A stretch of 64,000 nucleotides of DNA from Heloderma charlesbogerti. Taxonomy: Eukaryota; Chordata; Lepidosauria; Squamata; Helodermatidae. The stretch covers positions 801,501 through 865,500 of the forward strand of contig JANEZZ010000982.1 of NCBI GenBank assembly GCA_026122225.1. Direction: 5' to 3'. Position 1 is the stretch's first letter. Every line of letters starts with the position of its first letter. The notes beneath the pieces were generated by a model. It was not told where the DNA came from. It saw only the letters and a list, made by a program, of their open reading frames with translations, and searched no databases. A program made the position numbers and the translations under genes. This document shows, in pieces, positions 33,752-44,240 of this stretch.

Positions 33752-34728
33752 TAGGGATGGCGGAGAATTTCTGAGAATTTCTCCACGAATCTCAGTGAGG
33801 CCGAATGCCAATGCATTCGGCCCCCCGAAATTGGCAGTGAAATCTCCGCCACCCCCCCGCCACCCCCCTCTGGGATGGGACTTACCTCCTGCGAATGTCC
33901 CTCTCGGCGGCGCGTCCCAGCAGCGGTTCGGCGGCGGTTCGGCGGCAGTTCAGCGAGGGCCGGGGGCAGCGGCCGGTCTTCCGACCCGCTGCCGCCGCCG
34001 CCATTACAAAATAAAGTAAAAAAAACACAAAACCCCGTGATAGACGACGTAACGATTAACGTAGCCTATAACGGCTAGATTTCCAAAGTCAGCCATGATA
34101 GGCTACATTAATCATCACGTAGCCTATCACGGGTGACTTTGGGGGGGAAAAAAAATCGCGTACGCAAATGGCGGCGGCCCATGGGCGCCGCCACTTGCGT
34201 TCCTTATTTTGGCACGTCTAGTCTACGTAAAGATTTACATAGACTACAGCGAAAATAAGGGCACGCTATTTGCATTGCCCTTATTTTCGCCGTAGTCTAC
34301 GTAAATCTTTACGTAGACTAGACGTGCCAAAATAAGGAACGCAAGTGGTGGCGCCCATGGGCCTCCGCCATTTGCGTACGTGCTTTTTTTTCCCCCAAAG
34401 TCACCCATGATAGGCTACGTGACGATTAACGTAGCCTATCATGGCTGACTTTGGAAATCTAGCCATGATAGGCTACGTTAATCATTACGTAGCCTATCAT
34501 GGGTTTTTTTTTTTACTTTTTCTTTCGTGGCCGGGGAGACAGGGCACTTCTCCCTGGCCTGAATTTCGGCCGGGCGAGGCGGGGCGCCTCCCCCCCCGCC
34601 CTGAATTTCGGCCAGGCGAGGCGGGACGCCTCCCCCCCCTCGCCTGAACTTCGGGGGGAGAAGCAAAGCGCCTCCCCCCCACCATGAAGCCAAGCTGCAA
34701 AAAGGTAAGTGACTTTTGTACATCCCTA
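33752..34728. mobile_element. Palindromic hAT-like element E6 (977 bp)
   Basis: Perfect 8 bp duplication CTTCCTCA (33744-33751 and 34729-34736). Left end TAGGGATGGCGGAGAATTTC; right end GTGACTTTTGTACATCCCTA. Interior: GATAGGCTACATTAATCATC-type palindromes in pairs on each side, AAATGGCGGCGGCCCATGGG blocks, AGTCTACGTAAAGATTTACA palindromes, and a centre around 34255-34290 (AAGGGCACGCTATTTGCATT). Right-end tandem GC-rich units lie at about 34530-34680. No transposase frame. Confidence 0.92.
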
Positions 34729-34765
34729 CTTCCTCATCATCTGAGCTACAGCTTCTTCCTCTTGG

Positions 34766-35533
34766 CACATGCCCTCACTGGCACAGACATCTCTGAAAGT
34801 GCATCTTTAGAGGGGGTAATGTTGGCCCGTGGGGGCTTCTTCTACTAAGGCTGATTCTGTACCTAATGGGCTCTTTTTCTTTACCACTCTTTCTGTCTCT
34901 GATTAAAATTGCAGCAGTTGTATGCTGCCCAGCTTGCTGCGATGCAAGTATCCCCAGGTGGAAAAATGCCCGGCATTCCCCAAAGCAACATCAGTGCAGC
35001 AGTATCACCTACCAGCATCCACACCGACAAGAGCACAACCAGCCCTCCGCCCAAAAGCAAGGTACTGCTTTAAGATTTGTCTGTCTGGTTTTTCTCATAT
35101 ATATTGTTTGTTAATAAGGTTTCTGCATGTTGTTTATGTGACTGTAGTATACTGCAGGCTCTTCTGCAATTAATAAAGGATAATTGTAAGCACTTTTTTG
35201 TGCCACTTCTGTGTTCTGTATGCTGCTTATTAGTGTACCAGCAATTATTCCAAGTCAACAAAGCATCCGATGTTGTGCCTAGTAGCAACTAATTGTGTAT
35301 GGATTCCATCAAATCATAGAGTAGGAGGCTCTTAGTGGTCATTTTTTAATGCACATTTTTCAAATGTACTCACACTGCTGGATGCTTTTTTTGGGGGGGG
35401 GGTGCCTGTGAATCACATTGCAAGCTCAGAAATGTATGGGCTTTGACTGCAGATTGTGTCCAAGTCTTTGTTCAGTCTGGAAGGTGTGAACTAGATAAAT
35501 CCTGATAAAAATGAACTGAAATGAATTTCTCAT
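34766..35533. other. No gene recognised
   Basis: Chance frames on both strands and a G-run near 35392-35401. Confidence 0.35.
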
Positions 35534-35564
35534 ACATCCATATATGAGGATAGGAGGAGGATCA

Positions 35565-35661
35565 TGTACGCCGCCTTGAGCTCATTGGAGGAAAGGCGGG
35601 ATATAAATGTAACAATAAAATAAATACATACATGCATGCATACATACATGCATACATAAAT
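35565..35661 (+). mobile_element. L2-like/SINE 3' tail with (ATAC/ATGC)n
   Basis: CGCCGCCTTGAGCTCATTGG and GGCGGGATATAAATGTAA match the tail of the SINE at 59.7 kb. An imperfect ACATACATGC repeat follows at 35623-35657. Confidence 0.65.
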
Positions 35662-35764
35662 GTTTTTAGTCTGTTCATGCCAAGCTTAAAAGTTTCACAG
35701 GGATGTTATTTTTCTGAGTAGCCATGCTTAGTTGTGGAAAATAAATCCTTCTCCTGTGGGAATG

Positions 35765-36040
35765 GCGAAGCATATATTTTATTGCTATTGTTTCTGTGCT
35801 GCTTTTCAAGTAAATAATATGTAAAGTGACTTACAAAAACAAAACAATAAAGTACATAAAACCAACAGCAGATGTAATATCTTTAAAATTTAAAAGAGAG
35901 AGATCAATTAAACTCAGATAAAATCAGTACAGAAGCAGAAGTATACCCTAACCAGAAAAATAACTGAAAGTCACTAAAGCCACTAAAGGCCTTGGTGAGG
36001 AGAAGCACTGGTGTCTCTCTTGCCTCTTGGATCCAGCACT
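35765..36040 (-). mobile_element. L2-like LINE fragment (degenerate)
   Basis: TTTCTGTGCTGCTTTTCAAG and the A-rich UTR resemble the minus-strand L2 copy at 9.83 kb. The coding part is decayed. Confidence 0.4.
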
Positions 36041-36969
36041 GATCCGGGATGCTCAGGTGCTGACTGTGGCCAGGACAGGAGTGAGGACTTCCCTGAAAAG
36101 GTCCCGAGCCTCTCACCAGTTGTCACTTGCCTGATGTCTCTCGGCAGGGTCTACAGGTGTTTGTGCAACTTCAGTACGATGGCCACGCTCCTTGGTTTAG
36201 CAAAAAGCACATGAATAGGAATGAGTTGTTGCAAGCTTTAGACTCATGTGCTTCCCCTCCCCTCTCACTTTCCCACATGGCCACAAGAAGGAATTCAGAA
36301 GCTTCTAGTTAACCAGGCTTTGCTCTGAGCCTCTGACATCCAGACCCACCAACTATAGTTAACATGGACTATGGTTACTTCAAATCAAACCAACATCAAA
36401 CTGTGGTTTCTGAAGCTGGCTTGTTTAACCTTACCCTAGTTAATATTCACCCACAGTTTCCAGTTCAGACAACATGGGAAGCCTTGGTTAAATAAAGTGG
36501 AAGGTGAAGTTTCCAAAACTCCTCCTCTCTGCTGTGTGGGTGGAGAAGTGTGAAGGGGAGCATCTGAGCCCAGGAAGAGGCTAGGCTTATTCATGCTGCA
36601 GTAAACCACATTTTTAGCATGATGTCTGGACATGGCCTATGACTCCTAAACCTATGATTCAGTGTGATGTGTGAAAATTCCAGGGCCTGTAATTGAAGTA
36701 AGCAATTCATAACATCAAAATGATAGCATGTCAGATAGAAGCAGCAGCTGCAGTTCGAAAGGGTAGAGGGTTTTCTTCAGCTTTTCATTGCTTAAAGTTA
36801 GGGCACCAGTTTCAAAAGCAGGGATGAATGAATATCTCAAGAGCAAATCTGTTCAGTTGCTCATTTTTCCAACAATTAAATTTGTTCTGTCCTGTTTCCA
36901 CATCAGTTTGCCATTGAAAAAGAAAAGAAAAAGTAAGCATACATATTTTTGTGCATATTTCTCAAAGGT
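36041..36969. other. No gene recognised; possible decayed hairpin element 36.35-36.66 kb
   Basis: ACTATAGTTAACATGGACTA and CAGTAAACCACATTTTTAGC may be opposed ends of an old MITE, with low certainty. Confidence 0.3.
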
Positions 36970-37500
36970 ACTCATTTATTTATTTATTTATTTCAATAAA
37001 GCTGATTAAAACAATAATAAAACATATGCATTAAGACACAATTAAAAGCACAATAACAGAATAATAATAATAATAACAACAACAACAATAATAATACAGT
37101 ATCCAGCCCTACAGACCTGCTTACAGGCCCAAAGTCTGCTTAAATAAAAAGGTCTTTGCCTGCTTGCGGAAAGACAACACGGGGTTGGACTCGATGGTTT
37201 TATAGGCCCCCAACCCTACTATTCTATGAACAGAGAGGAAGAAAACCTAGTGTCCTTTGGGAGGGAGTTCCAGAGCCTGGGAACAGCCACTGAGAAGGCC
37301 TCCTGTTGCGTCACCACCAAACATACCTCTGAATGCAGTGGTCTCGAAAAAGGGCCTCTTTTGAAGGTCAAGACCCAGGCAAGCTTGTATGGGAGAAGGT
37401 GGTGTTTCCGGTAGCCTGGCCCCAAGCTGTATAGGTTTTTGTAGCTCAAAACCAGCAGTTTAAATTCTTCCTGGAAACAGGTAGCCCATGAATCTGTTGT
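36970..37500 (-). mobile_element. L2-like LINE fragment with internal CR1 tip
   Basis: TTTATT-repeat tip, (AAT)n/(AAC)n at 37058-37096, then degenerate L2 coding. The 37219-37572 minus frame holds FSVAVPRLWNSLPKDTRFSS. A 54 bp CR1 3' tip (GGGGTTGGACTCGATGG...CCCTACTATTCTATGA, about 37176-37229) is embedded on the plus strand. Confidence 0.65.
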
Positions 37501-37549
37501 TACAAGGAATATGGAATATATTTTCCAAATATATTCATTTTTGCAAGCA

Positions 37550-37793
37550 GTTCTCCCTAATATAATGTACACCTAATATAATGTGCACACCTTCCCCTAT
37601 TATATAAATTTTGTGCGTATTTCCCCTCTATCATACATATGTTTGTGCACATTTTTTAATCTGGAAACTGCATCACAAAATTTGGGAAAATGTGAATATC
37701 ACTGTATCGGTGCACTGGTGCAAAGGTTTGGGAAATGCAAATTTGTCAAGTTCTCATTAACATGCAGGCCCATTGAATTTTCACCCATCCCTA
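37550..37793 (-). mobile_element. hAT-like element fragment, AT-rich type
   Basis: Ends at right in TCACCCATCCCTA. Its interior (TAATATAATGTACACCTAAT, TTGTGCACATTTTTTAAT, GGTGCAAAGG) is the complement of the 42.12 kb element. The left end was not found; the L2 fragment may have split it. Confidence 0.5.
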
Positions 37794-37939
37794 TTCAGAA
37801 GTGGAATTCCTTTCACTGGTGTTCTACCTCCCTACTGAACACACCTGTAATTTCAGATTTAGGAGATGCTAATATACTTTCCTGTACAAGTCTCTACAGC
37901 TTTCAGAACCTAAGCCAGAGATGCAGTATATTAGATCTA

Positions 37940-38028
37940 TTATTGTTGTTGTTGTTGTTGTTGTTGTTGTTATTAACACTTCTATATCGCCCCATAGCCA
38001 AAGCTTTCTGAGCAGTTTACAGAAGTTC
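37940..38028 (-). mobile_element. L2-like 3' tip with (TTG)n
   Basis: About 10 TTG units, then TATATCGCCCCATAGCCAAA, as in the 1.5 kb copies. Confidence 0.7.
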
Positions 38029-39183
38029 TAGCCACTAAGGGCTTCTTTCCTGACACAACCAAAGCTTTATCCCAAGTCATTCCATCCCAGACTTTTTTTT
38101 GGGGGGTGGGCTTCTGCAGGAGCATCCTTTCCCCCAGTCACAGTAGAATCCCTAATCCGTGACCTTGAGTAGCATCAGGGACCTATGCACTCTCTAACTC
38201 TAGAGACTAGGTCCCCCCTCCCTCAATATTTTAATGGTATAAGTGGGAGCAATGTGTGAAAGAGACACCTGTGGCAGCCAATTTGGGAGGAGAAAATGCC
38301 CTTCACCTCCTCTTCACTTCCATAATTGAGGGGGTTGTGTTTCCTCCTTTTTTCCCAACCCCCTGGGGCTCAAACTAAACCAGGACCCAATAGGTCTTGG
38401 TTCTGCTTTCTTGACTCATTAATTAATTAATTAAGACTAAAGTACCTTTGAGCATGTGCAGAGTGAATGACCATAGCTAGCTAACACATCTGGAGTTACA
38501 ATATCCAGAGAGATCCAGATACCAGCACCCCTGTCCACTTCTCTTTTGCCACACCTGTGCTCAAATGTTCATTTCATTCCAAGGACGGAGACTGGCTTTC
38601 ATGCAGCTGTACTTGGGAAGGAAGTAAGAAATGCTCTTGTTTGATGCATGACAAAAAGCTTGATGAAAAACACTATCTTCCCTTCATTCAGAGTCCTCTG
38701 GCCTCCTGTCCACATTCTTTAATCACATCACAGTGGATTCCTTGAACTGCGAGTAGTGTCCCAGTGTTTTTAGCCTAACAGCATTACAGCAAAGAGGCCC
38801 AGATTAAAAATAGCCAGGCAAATAAATAGCATCATTGAATGTTCAATCGCCTATATGATCCTAGGACAATAAGTGACTGAGGAGAGGCCGGATGTGGTTG
38901 TGTTAACTGACCAAGTTTAAAGTGGACATTAAAAAGTATTCACGGGACCATTTGTGTGCCTGCCATACCAGGGCTGCCGAATGTTTTCAGCTAGTAGGTG
39001 GATGGAATCTCTTCAGCCAAATGGCTCTGGAACTTGTGTTCCCTCCGCATCCACGATGACATCCCTGTACTATTGTGTGCTTTACCTGAGGAGGGTCATC
39101 CCCACACACACACCCTGGCTGGCACCCTGCCAGGCAAAATGAGAGGATTCCCAAGAGACTTGTGAACCTTAGAAACCTTTGGC
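38029..39183. other. No gene recognised
   Basis: A short TTAA repeat near 38420. Nothing else assigned. Confidence 0.35.
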
Positions 39184-39187
39184 ATGG

Positions 39188-39239
39188 TTTGTTGTTGTTG
39201 TTGCTGCTGCTGCTGCTGTTGTTGTTGTTGTTGTTGTTC
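39188..39239. repeat. (TTG)n/(CTG)n microsatellite
   Basis: About 17 trinucleotide units with a central CTG block. Confidence 0.9.
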
Positions 39240-39447
39240 ATTTTGTGTTGGGCCATCTAGGACGATGTTTCTAACCTGGGAAGCCACTCAAACAGTGGAG
39301 CTGCCTATGCTCTCAGCTGCTTCCAACCTGGTCTGGGGTGGAGATGGGTGGGGAGGGACAGGGGCTGTGCAGAAGTGCAGTGGAGGCAGGGTTGAGATCA
39401 GTGCAGAGCAGCAGTTACTCACCCTGTACTAGACCCTGTAATACTGA

Positions 39448-39515
39448 GATGCACCTTGGCTGTAGCTCAGTGGGGGAGCACCTGCTTTATTGTGTGCAGT
39501 AGACCCTGCTTTACC
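39448..39515 (+). mobile_element. tRNA-derived SINE head only
   Basis: GGCTGTAGCTCAGTGGGGGA (A box) and ACCTGCTTTATTGTGTGCAG match the SINE head. The body is missing. Confidence 0.65.
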
Positions 39516-39803
39516 ATTAGGCCAGGGGTGCCAAATGTGTGGTCCTCCGGGCCATTTCTGAAGCCCCTGCACTTGCTACCACCACGGCATTTCCTATCCT
39601 TTGCTTAGCTTCGATGTCTCATCAGAGATACATAATGATCCCTTTGGGGGTGCTGGCATGGGGAGGAGGCTGCAGTCTTCTCCCTTCCCCAGTGACCCCG
39701 AAGCCTAATGATTAGGCAGACTGGGGCAGCAGCCTCAGGCAGCATGAAAGGGCACCAAATGGTTAGCTAATTTATTTATTATGGTTGTATCTTTACTGCC
39801 ACC

Positions 39804-40111
39804 TAGGGATGGACGGACTAACCTCCGTCCAGTTTTGCTGGGCACTCACCAAGCTGCTGCCCAAGCCCCTGGAGCGCTCAACAAGAACCTGGCAAGCACT
39901 GCAGGGCTGCCCGTCCCCTTAGTGAGCTGCCATTTTGCATAAAAATGGCGGCTTGGGGTTTTCCGGATATGTAATGTTATGTAAATGGTGGCCAAATGGT
40001 GAGCAGGTCCATTAAGTCGCAGCAGCTTGGCAAATGGGTTCTGGGAGGCCAAACGGAGGGGGGGGAGTCTGTTATAGTCCACCCCCTTCTCGGGCTTCCA
40101 CAACATCCCTA
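39804..40111. mobile_element. hAT-like element (308 bp)
   Basis: Starts TAGGGATGGACGGACTAAC and ends CCACAACATCCCTA. The flanks CTGCCACC and CTCCACCA are similar only if one base was lost. The outward GGTGAGTG motif is present near the left end (complement CACTCACC at 39843-39850). Confidence 0.7.
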
Positions 40112-40144
40112 CTCCACCAAGGCAGAGAGGCACTTGTGAGATTT

Positions 40145-40315
40145 TCTTCCTGAGGTGCCCAAATAGCTGCCAGTCAATTTCAACTGGATGATGCTGAGTT
40201 CTAGTGTTATGAGAAAGGGAGAAGAAGGTATCTCTGTCCACTTTCTCTGCACCATGCATAAACAGTGTGCTGGACTCTAATGGTCCTAACTCAGTATAAG
40301 GAAGTTCCCTGTGTT
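40145..40315 (-). mobile_element. CR1-like coding scrap followed by a SINE tail
   Basis: 40145-40262 is the complement of the CR1-like C-terminus (MHGAEKVDRDTFFSLSHNTR in the minus frame). 40268-40300 (CTGGACTCTAATGGTCCTAA) is a plus-strand SINE 3' end. Confidence 0.6.
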
Positions 40316-40429
40316 CATTTGTACATAGTCATCTCTGGGGAGAAAGACATGTGTGTGAAACTTTATATAGTTCCTTACTTACTTCAGGAGCAAGCACAAA
40401 AGCTATCAATTATATGCATGCAGCCAGCA

Positions 40430-40452
40430 ACACACACACACACACACACACC
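40430..40452. repeat. (CA)n microsatellite
   Basis: About 11 units. Confidence 0.9.
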
Positions 40453-40599
40453 TTGACCTTCTGTTACTTGTATTAATAACAAGACAGTACTTTTTCCCAG
40501 TGTGTAGTTTACGGTGGGTTTCCTTCATGACTTCAGCAGCTTATTTAAAGGGATTCCACTCCCCTCACATCCCACAGCATAGGGTCAAACTCGACATGA

Positions 40600-40700
40600 T
40601 GTTGCACTTTTAAAAATATAAAAGAGAGTTTTGGCTATTGGGCAGTATAGAAATGGAATGGAATGAATGAATGAATTAATAAAATAAACATATATATATA
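40600..40700 (+). mobile_element. L2-like 3' tip
   Basis: GAGAGTTTTGGCTATTGGGC and (AATG)n match the tail at 300-390. Confidence 0.6.
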
Positions 40701-40973
40701 TTAAATAGTATTGGGGGCTGGGCAGCCAGATCAGAATAGTGGTGTGCGGGGGGGGGGGTATTATCCCTTTGCCCCCATTGTGGTCCTTATCAAAATCTGA
40801 TGGGAACTTTTCTTTCATTATGAATAGCTGGCAATGGGAGCGGGGGAGAGGCATTCTGATCAGGACCATGGTGGGAGCAAAGTGTTAAATACTTTCTCTG
40901 TACCATGGTCCTGATCCAGCTCTCCCCCTCACCGCAGCTATTTTTTTAAAAAAAACTTTCATGCCAGGGCTAA

Positions 40974-41020
40974 CCACATGACCATGCCTAACCACATGAC
41001 CATGCCTAACCACATGACAG
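40974..41020. repeat. Short tandem repeat, 18 bp unit, about 2.6 copies
   Basis: CTAACCACATGACCATGC repeats directly. Confidence 0.85.
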
Positions 41021-41325
41021 ATATCAGCTCTAGTTAGGCCCTTATTTTTCGGTGCAATCCAATGTTAACAGAATGCCTATTGGGGGGGTTATAGTATTTA
41101 CTAAGTAGTACTCACAGGAACTCAAAAGCCTACTTGTCAGTAAAACAAAAAAGATGAAAAATTCCACTGGCAGCTACCAGAATTCTGTTGCATTCGTCCT
41201 TCCTTCTCTACTTCCTTTTTGTTTTTGTTTTTTGTACTTTTCTTAGGTATTACTGTGCCTTTGGCTTACAGTTCTGTCAAAAGGAACAAACAGAATTTAT
41301 CCACAAATTGAAAGGGGGGGAGTGG

Positions 41326-41327
<2 letters not shown>

Positions 41328-41379
<52 letters not shown>

Positions 41380-41380
41380 G
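41328..41380. repeat. (GT)n-(AT)n microsatellite
   Basis: About 15 GT then 11 AT units. Confidence 0.95.
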
Positions 41381-42112
41381 AATGGGCCCTCCAAAAGGCT
41401 GTAAAATTGTGCAGCATGATCCCTCTGAATCACGCTGCTTTCAATCTGCTGTGTGCCAGTTGGAGGCTCACAGAGAGAAGAGGTGGGGTGAAGGGAAGGG
41501 ATAATGCTGAGAAATGATAGAGTGGATGTGACCTCCATGCTCATGCTGGAAATCCAAGACATTGATTTCACTTAGCATTCCTGCTGAGAAATCCGGCAGA
41601 GTTCAGTTGTAATAAAAGAACAAGATTCTGTTCTAATGGTAATGGCATATGACAGACATATCACTTTGTCTGCCCTCCACAACACACAGAGATGGAAAGG
41701 GGCAGAAAGAGAGGGTGGGGTGGGGGAGAGGGGAGGGAGGTGAATTGGAGAAAGGTCAGCTGATCCACCTGTGGAGTGTGGTGAATGTCACCTGAGCTTT
41801 GAACTGAAGCATGGCAACACGTATTATTTATAAAAAGTGATCTAAAAGGGACCTTTTCTGGGGCCTCTGACGGTAATTAAAAGAAGGCTTCTCAAAGGGC
41901 CCAGAAGAAAATGGTGGTTGTGGCTGAGGGGTGCAGGGGGATCGCTGCAGAAACAAAAGAGGGATGGTAAAATCAGCTTACAGCAATGGTTCTCAATGTG
42001 TGTCTGGGTTGGTGGACTATCCTTAAGGAGAGAGGGACATGGTCAGGAAAATCCACCCTTCCTGACCCCCACCCCCATTCAGGCCTAGTGCTCACTGAGG
42101 TAGGAAACCTGC
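41381..42112. other. No gene recognised
   Basis: Nothing assigned here. Confidence 0.3.
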
Positions 42113-42120
42113 GTCTTGAC

Positions 42121-42563
42121 TAGGGATGGGGGAGAAATTCACTCAGTTCACACTTTAATGCACTGATGTACCTATTTTTGCACTTTCAAACCTCTATGTG
42201 AACCAAAAATCAGTTATTTGCACTTTTGCACCTTGGGAATTCACATGTCTCCAAATTATGCAGTGGAGTTCTCCAGTCAAAAACTGCACACAAAAATGCA
42301 CATATTAGGGAAAATATTATAAAAAATGCATTATATTAGGGAAAATTGCAAGTATGTCTATATTAGGCAAAAATGCATGTATTTAGAGAATCGTGCACAA
42401 AAGCATAGGAATTTTCAGGTCAATTTTGTTTTGAAAATGAGGAAGTCTAGGATTATCCACATTTAAGACTAGAAAAATGCTCAGTGTTTGAGACAAACAG
42501 AACTGAAGATTGGTAAAATGAGAAACTGAGAGAAACCAAAATGGACAGATTTGTCTGTCTCTA
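42121..42563. mobile_element. hAT-like element, AT-rich type (443 bp)
   Basis: Left end TAGGGATGGGGGAGAAATTC; right end ATTTGTCTGTCTCTA. The flanks GTCTTGAC (42113-42120) and TTCTTGGC (42564-42571) match at 6 of 8. The interior has repeated AAAATGCACATATTAGGGAA-like units. Non-coding. Confidence 0.75.
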
Positions 42564-42571
42564 TTCTTGGC

Positions 42572-43840
42572 TATACCACATCAGACTATATGGGTGGGGG
42601 CTCATGTGATTGACAGCTCCTCCATACAAAAGAATTCCCTGCACACAGAAAACTAATATATCAGAGACCTCAGGGACTTAAGCTGGAAAATATAGGTTTG
42701 CATGTAGCCACCCATGGCCTCAGCCTGGCCCTGACAGCGATAAGGAGTTTCATGAGGGTCAAAGAAGAGACATTGGGATTTGGAATCAGGTAAATCGTGT
42801 CGCTTGTCGTGCTATGAAAAACGTAATACAATAAAGTTTGAAAATATATCGCAGCATTTTAACATACCGAGCTTTTTCTCCTCTCTAAGAACATTGATGC
42901 ACAAGGGGATTCCCTTCTCTGCAAACCAGGGAAGAAAATAAATGTGTGTGAAATATAATGTGTGCAATACAGGATTTTACAGCGTTAAAGTGCACTTCAG
43001 GTCACTGGTTTATTTTAGCTGTTCTCCACCAAAGACCAATCTGGAGTTTTAAAGCCCTTTTTTCTGTCGTATCGTAAATTTGTCAGGAAATCTTTGTGTT
43101 TCTTTGAGATGGAGGAGTTTTCATAAAACCATAAGCCAAATTTCCATCTGGGAAGAGTTTAGGGCTTCTCCCTCGCCCCTCAAATGACCTCCATGAAGCT
43201 GTTGTTTTGCTGAATCCCCATCTGTAGTCTCTTTATGCTGGCATAGCATGAGAAAAATATGTCCAAGTCTTCTTAGAGATGGTAGAGGTTTCACCTGAGG
43301 CTATAGCAAGGTGTGGGCAAATGGGTCTCGAAGGAAAAAGAGGGGCATTACTCTTCCATACAGCAGGACTTCAAGAGTTACCACTCCACTGCTGTTCTGC
43401 AAGGATTGTTCAAAGTCAGCCTCAGGAACAGATGGCACAATTGCTGGTCCTAAAAGTGCTGAGAAGCATTGGTGGGAACCTGCCAAGGATCAGCCTCTAA
43501 ATCTATGTAAGACTTGAGCACATCACTGGAACCTCTTAAGACCTTGGCAGTCGCCATGTTGGCAAACTGTTTATCAGCAGTCCTCACCAGTTGTTTGAAC
43601 ACTGGACTGGGCAGGACTGCTTGGCATCTTCCACTGTTGCTGTCGTTGGTGTTGTGCCGCTTTTTTCTTGCAGCATCCAGCTTAACTTACCCTCACCTTG
43701 AATCACAGCTCTCAGGATACCAGATAGTACAGGTATGTCTCAACGTTGTGTTCATGGGGGCCACTCAATTCTCCACTGTTGTTCATCATATAACCTGTCC
43801 CCTGCCCACTCTTGACAGGTCAGGGATTACAAGAAATGAA
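42572..43840. other. No gene recognised
   Basis: The 43514-43939 plus frame (141 codons) is the longest here. It contains hydrophobic runs but no family motif, and I do not call it a gene. Confidence 0.3.
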
Positions 43841-43844
43841 GCTT

Positions 43845-44038
43845 CAATCCTATGCTCACTAATACTAAGTCCCACCGAATTCAGCAGGATTTATTCATTC
43901 ATTTCGTTTCATTTATTACATTTCTATACCACCCAATAGCCACAGCTCTTGATTTACAAAGGTTAAAACCTTAAAAATACAATATTATTAAGCATAGTAT
44001 TGAAACTGTTGACATACAAACATATAAACAGACAGAGT

Positions 44039-44079
<41 letters not shown>

Positions 44080-44240
44080 AAACAATCAACTATAAGAAAT
44101 CCCAGGACCCAATTAAAAACCTTCTCATATACTGCAGAAAGCCTGAGAGTAGAGGAAGGTCATAACCTGGCACCAAAAAGATAACAATGTTGGTGCCAGG
44201 CGGGCCTCATTGGAGAGATTGTTCTACAATCAAGGGGTGC
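43845..44240 (-). mobile_element. MITE half copy and L2-like LINE fragment with (CA)n
   Basis: 43848-43890 (CAATCCTATGCTCACTAATA...CCCACCGAATTCAGCAGG) is half of a hairpin MITE. 43890-44240 is L2-like: CTATACCACCCAATAGCCAC tip, (CA)n at 44041-44078, then decayed coding similar to 3.8 kb. Confidence 0.6.

Noticed and set aside
39184..39287. Polyglutamine or polycysteine protein
   Set aside because: Produced by the (TTG/CTG)n microsatellite, with no conserved flank.
43514..43939. 141-codon frame with hydrophobic stretches
   Set aside because: No motif, ends in an L2-like tip, and no splice or promoter context; likely chance.
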